Source: Puccinellia tenuiflora
Taxonomy: Eukaryota > Streptophyta > Magnoliopsida > Poales > Poaceae
Direction of reading: 5' to 3'
DNA: 64,000 nucleotides
NCBI GenBank assembly: GCA_012064385.1
Contig: QRDG01000519.1
Coordinates: 1,726,624-1,790,623 of the forward strand
Below, piece after piece: positions 60,728 to 64,000 of the stretch; the first letter of the stretch is position 1, and each line of letters begins with the position of its first letter. The notes under the pieces are model-generated. The model did no database searches, was not told the origin of the DNA, and saw only the letters and a program-made list of their open reading frames with translations. A program made the translations under genes and the position numbers.

Positions 60728-60900
60728 GCATAACTCTACTCATAAGTTCACTTGGGGAGTACTTTCTACCTCTCTCTCTTTTTCGGTTTTGTTTTCTTTT
60801 GCTTAGTTTACATTTGTTTAGTTTAGTTTAGTTTTGTTTTTCTTATATACCCGAAAATCCATAAAAATTTGAAAACCGAAAATTCTAAAACTTTTGCTGC

Positions 60901-62304
60901 ATGGATACTTTCTATGAAACTAGATCTTATTGGCAAGATGGGTCCACGGAGGATGAACAAAAATATTATAAGGGATACCGCTTGTCAGAAAAAGGGAAAT
61001 ATGTATGGAAACAAATAGATAGATTGAGATTTATTGCTGGAAACTTGTGCTCCAAATATGATGTATCTTGGTGCTTTAATGAATCTGGTTGCTTTCGGGC
61101 TGCTAACCATTTTCCTTCCCAATGCACTTGTAATGATAATGAAATATTGTCTTCTTATGCTAAAGGATACTATAATTATTATGATGTGGAAAGAATTGAA
61201 GAATTTGTTGCTTTCAAGGGAGCTTATGAAATTGCTTCTTTGCTTGAAAATGTTGATGATGCTCCTTACAAATCTGAAATTTTTGCTATACTTAAATATT
61301 GCATGGATAATTACAAAGATGATAATGCTTATATTACTGAATATCTTAAGGATTTATCTTCCCCGAAAGAAGAGACTAATGCCTTGCAGGAAACCGTGGA
61401 AGAAGATATTGCTGAAACTGAAAACTCATTGGATGAAAAAGAGGAAGAGAGTGACGAACAAAAGGAGGAAGAATGGAGTAGATAACCATGCTCACCTTCT
61501 AATGATAGTAACTCCTCAACTCTTACATTATTTGATTGCCCTCCATGCTTACCAAAGGAGGATGAATGCTATGTTCCTATGGATTCTCTTGAAATATCTC
61601 TTTTTGATAAAACTGATACTTGCTATGCTTATGGGTATGATGTCCCTATGAATGAAACTTGTGAAAATGATTATGCTACTGTTATTTATGATAATCCATG
61701 CTATTTTGATAAATCTTATGATAATCCTCTATCTGTTCCTACTATTGATCTGCATGATAATGAGGAGTGTTGCTTAGAATTTGTTTATGATAAAGCTCTA
61801 GATGATGGTCCTATGTTGCTTGATGATATTAATAGTGCTACTGTTGAAAATGGGATTGGAGACGTTTTGAATTTAGTTAAATGGAGTCCCATACCTCTTG
61901 AGAGTGATCATTCATCTTGTTATAAAAATGTTAAAAGTTGGTTTGGAGAGGTCTTGATTAATTTTGATCCCACTATTTTGGAGCTTGATAAAAATTATAT
62001 GTTCATAGGTCATGAAAAGCATGCTTTATGTGATAATTATTTTGTTGAGTTTGTTCATGATGCTACTGAAAATTACTATGAGAGAGGAAAATATGGTTGT
62101 AGAAATTTTCATGTCACTAAAACAGCTCTCTTTACGTTGAAATTTTTGAAACTGCTCTTGTTCTACATTCCTATGCTTGTCACTATGTACTTTATGGATT
62201 TATTTGTTTACAAGATTCCTATGCATAGGAAGTGGGTTAGACTTAAAAGTGTTTCATATTTGCTTCTTGATGCTCTCTTTGTGTTTCAGCTCTTATTCTT
62301 ATGA
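60901..62304 (+). pseudogene. Unknown retrotransposon ORF with hydrophobic C-terminus, one in-frame stop
   Basis: From ATG 60901 (MDTFYETRSYWQDGSTEDEQ) the frame is open for 194 codons to TAA at 61483-61485. It then stays open in the same frame to 62304 (Met at 61579, MDSLEISLFDKTDTCYAYGY). The whole is ~467 codons with one stop. The N-terminal part is Tyr/Cys-rich; a Glu/Lys-rich stretch surrounds the stop (EEESDEQKEEEW). The last 60 residues carry two hydrophobic segments (LKFLKLLLFYIPMLVTMYFM and YLLLDALFVFQLLFL) around the basic IPMHRKWVRLK. It lies where gag would be expected but has no CCHC, protease or RT motif. I do not know its function. Confidence 0.75.
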
Positions 62305-62950
62305 GAGCATCATTAAAATTATCAAGCCTAGCTAAGAGGCATTAAAGAAAAGCGCTTATGGGAGGCAACCCATTTTATTTTTACCTACTGTTTTGTGTGA
62401 GTTCTGGGGGATGTTACCTCTGTAGCAACTCCCTTGTATCTTTTTGTTTTGGATTTTGGTGCCAAGAATAGCCTCTAAAGAGAGGAAGACTAACCGGTGA
62501 GTTTGCTGTCCAGAAACAGATTTCTATTCTTCACTGTTCGAAAATCCAAAAAATCACAGAACGTCATTTGTGGCTGCAAATGTTTGACAGCAAGCATTAG
62601 GGTTTTGTATAACTTTCTATAGTTTTAAGTTTTCTGATTTGAGGTCCAGAAGTGCCCCGAAAAAATTCATCTTTACAGTCTGTTCTGTTTTTGACAGATT
62701 CTGTCATTAGTTTTGCATTGCTTCTTTCACGGGCAAAGTGAAGCTTTTTCAAAGCTAGAGCTTTACTTAGACCTTTGTGACAGTAGCTAATGTTGTAAAA
62801 AAATAAGTTCATGATATGTGCTTTGGAACCGAAGGAAGATATTGTTTTTGTGGACTAACCCCTCTAATGAAGTTGCTATAAGTTTTGCGTGAAGGAAGTT
62901 TTCAAGTATCCAAGTGCGAGGTGATGAAGGAAGATCAAGAAGGGACAAAA

Positions 62951-63041
62951 GTCTAAGCTTGGGGAGGCTCCCCATGGACCCTCCTCTGAAATATTCAAGA
63001 AGTCACAAGCGTCTAAGCTTGGGGATTCCCAAGGCATCCCC
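62951..63041. repeat. Paired GTCTAAGCTTGGGG hairpins
   Basis: GTCTAAGCTTGGGG occurs at 62951 and 63011, 60 bases apart. The first continues to GGGGAGGCTCCCC; the second has GGGGA..TCCCC with an 11-base spacer. Each can fold into a short GC-rich stem. Confidence 0.75.
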
Positions 63042-63244
63042 TTCTTCATCAACAATCATCGGTTTCTCTTATGGTACTATATTTTTATTCCTTTACACAT
63101 TATGTGCTGTTCTTGGAGCGCCAGTTGTTTTTACTTTCAGTTTGTTTGTGTTTTGTTCTCTGGTCATATCAATGTTGGATCCTATTATTCTTGTTTGGAG
63201 AGAGACACACTCCGCTTTTTCCTACAATACTCTTGTGCTTCACT

Positions 63245-63261
63245 TATATATATATATATAT
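63245..63261. repeat. (TA)n microsatellite
   Basis: Seventeen bases of alternating T and A. Confidence 0.9.
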
Positions 63262-64000
63262 GTTGAGTATTCAGTTTTCGTTATTTTTAGCTTCTAGCTC
63301 TTGTTTTTCACGTATCTCTTGTTCAGAGCTATTAGTTCTTTTATAGAAAGTACTCTCTTGCTTCACTTATATTTGTTTGGAGAGTTAATTGATGTTTGGT
63401 GAATGGAAATTATCATGTAGGAAGTGAGAAAATTGCTGCTTAATCTTGTAGATCATTGTCTTGAATATTTGATACTTGTCGATTGTTTAGAGATATGAAG
63501 TAGATTAATGCTTAAACTTGTGTATCATCTATTAAGAATAGATTAGTAATGAACTGCCTTGAAGCTTTGAAATTATGGTGCTTGTCCTGCTTGGTAGCTC
63601 TCAAAGTCTAGATATTCTTTTTGCAAAGAGTTGGTTTGGCTAACAAGGTAGACGGTGTGAAGTCTAGTGGTTATGCATAATGTATATCTGTAGTCATTCA
63701 TTGAACCAAGTTGATGTTATGTGTTTGCTTGATATCCTGCTAAGACCAAAAATTCCGTACTGAGAGGGAATACTTCTCGTGCATCCAACCCCCTGAGCCA
63801 AATATCTTTGCCATTTGTGTCCACCAGACCTACCTACATGTGGTATTTCCCTGCCACTCCAAGTAAAATTTTCATGCGCTATCTTTAAAACTCTCAAAAT
63901 TCTCCTTTTTGTGCCTCTGTTTTTAAGCTCATGAGGAAGCAGTAGGAAGCTAGATATAACCTGTGACAAGCAAGGTCATTTCCCCCCTTTCACCCGATGT

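Larger units (their letters stand above)
59199..64000 (+). mobile_element. LTR retrotransposon lacking recognisable gag/pol (5' part; 3' end beyond window)
   Basis: A complete 1500 bp LTR (59199-60698), a primer-binding site, a ~200 bp leader, a 1.4 kb open frame with one stop, then 1.7 kb of non-coding DNA with paired AAGCTTGGGG hairpins run to the window edge. The insertion is in a copia LTR fragment. The LTR is the same family as 25116-38968 and 49352-50940. No gag, protease, RT or integrase motif is visible, so within the window it looks non-autonomous. Confidence 0.8.
62305..64000 (+). other. Non-coding internal region of the right-end element
   Basis: No ORF is supported. It contains TGGGAGGCAACCCATTTTAT just after the ORF, the paired AAGCTTGGGG hairpins (62951-63041) and a short TA run (63245-63261). 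The 3' LTR is not reached. Confidence 0.6.

Noticed and set aside
60501..60831. 109-codon ORF across the LTR end and primer-binding site
   Set aside because: It overlaps the LTR boundary and leader; hydrophobic content comes from T-rich sequence.
1..64000. CRISPR arrays, bacterial operons, rRNA genes
   Set aside because: The window is plant nuclear DNA; the tandem repeats seen lack regular short repeat-spacer structure and no rRNA-like sequence was noticed.

Overview
The window is nuclear DNA of a Triticeae grass (wheat, Aegilops, barley or rye group). This rests on BARE1/Angela-type copia LTRs, Stowaway MITEs with CTCCCTCCGTTCC ends, an Au-type SINE, GC-rich first exons with AT-rich introns, and deep nesting of retrotransposons. 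About a quarter of the window is two host genes and their surroundings. The rest is layered transposable elements.

Layout. 1-3137: two related LTR-like copies, the first probably inserted in the second. 3138-4764: intergenic. 4765-16085 (minus): a complete 13-exon gene for the plastid PPR/SAP protein pTAC3, 887 codons when spliced, with a Stowaway MITE and an Au SINE in intron 8 and a 1.6 kb solo LTR in intron 5. 16715-17535: a PIF/Harbinger-type element with a GC-rich interior. 18910-22116 (minus): a 4-exon F-box gene of 248 codons. 22512-46804: a four-level nest. A ~2.15 kb Harbinger-type element carrying a decayed SANT/NAM-associated ORF was split by a copia element (23644-45781). The copia 5' LTR was split by a 1.5 kb solo LTR (25116-38968). 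That LTR was split by a 12.3 kb chromovirus-like gypsy element (26189-38527). Target-site duplications or re-joined sequence support each step.

46805-50940: leftovers, a gypsy-type LTR with the start of its internal region, and a second copy of the 1.5 kb LTR family. 51002-58010: tandem and segmental repeats, including two diverged copies of a promoter-like block, around a small acidic unknown gene (54386-55004, minus) with adjacent MITEs upstream. 58808-59198: a copia LTR fragment cut off by a third member of the 1.5 kb LTR family (59199 to past the window end). This copy has its primer-binding site and a 1.4 kb open frame that resembles neither gag nor pol and ends in hydrophobic segments.

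The host genes are not an operon; both lie on the minus strand and are independent. pTAC3 acts in plastid transcription; the F-box protein presumably acts in SCF ubiquitin ligases. The most unusual content is the non-gag/pol LTR element at the right end and the repeated use of short palindromes inside LTRs of several families. All exon boundaries, repeat boundaries and difference counts were read by eye from the sequence.
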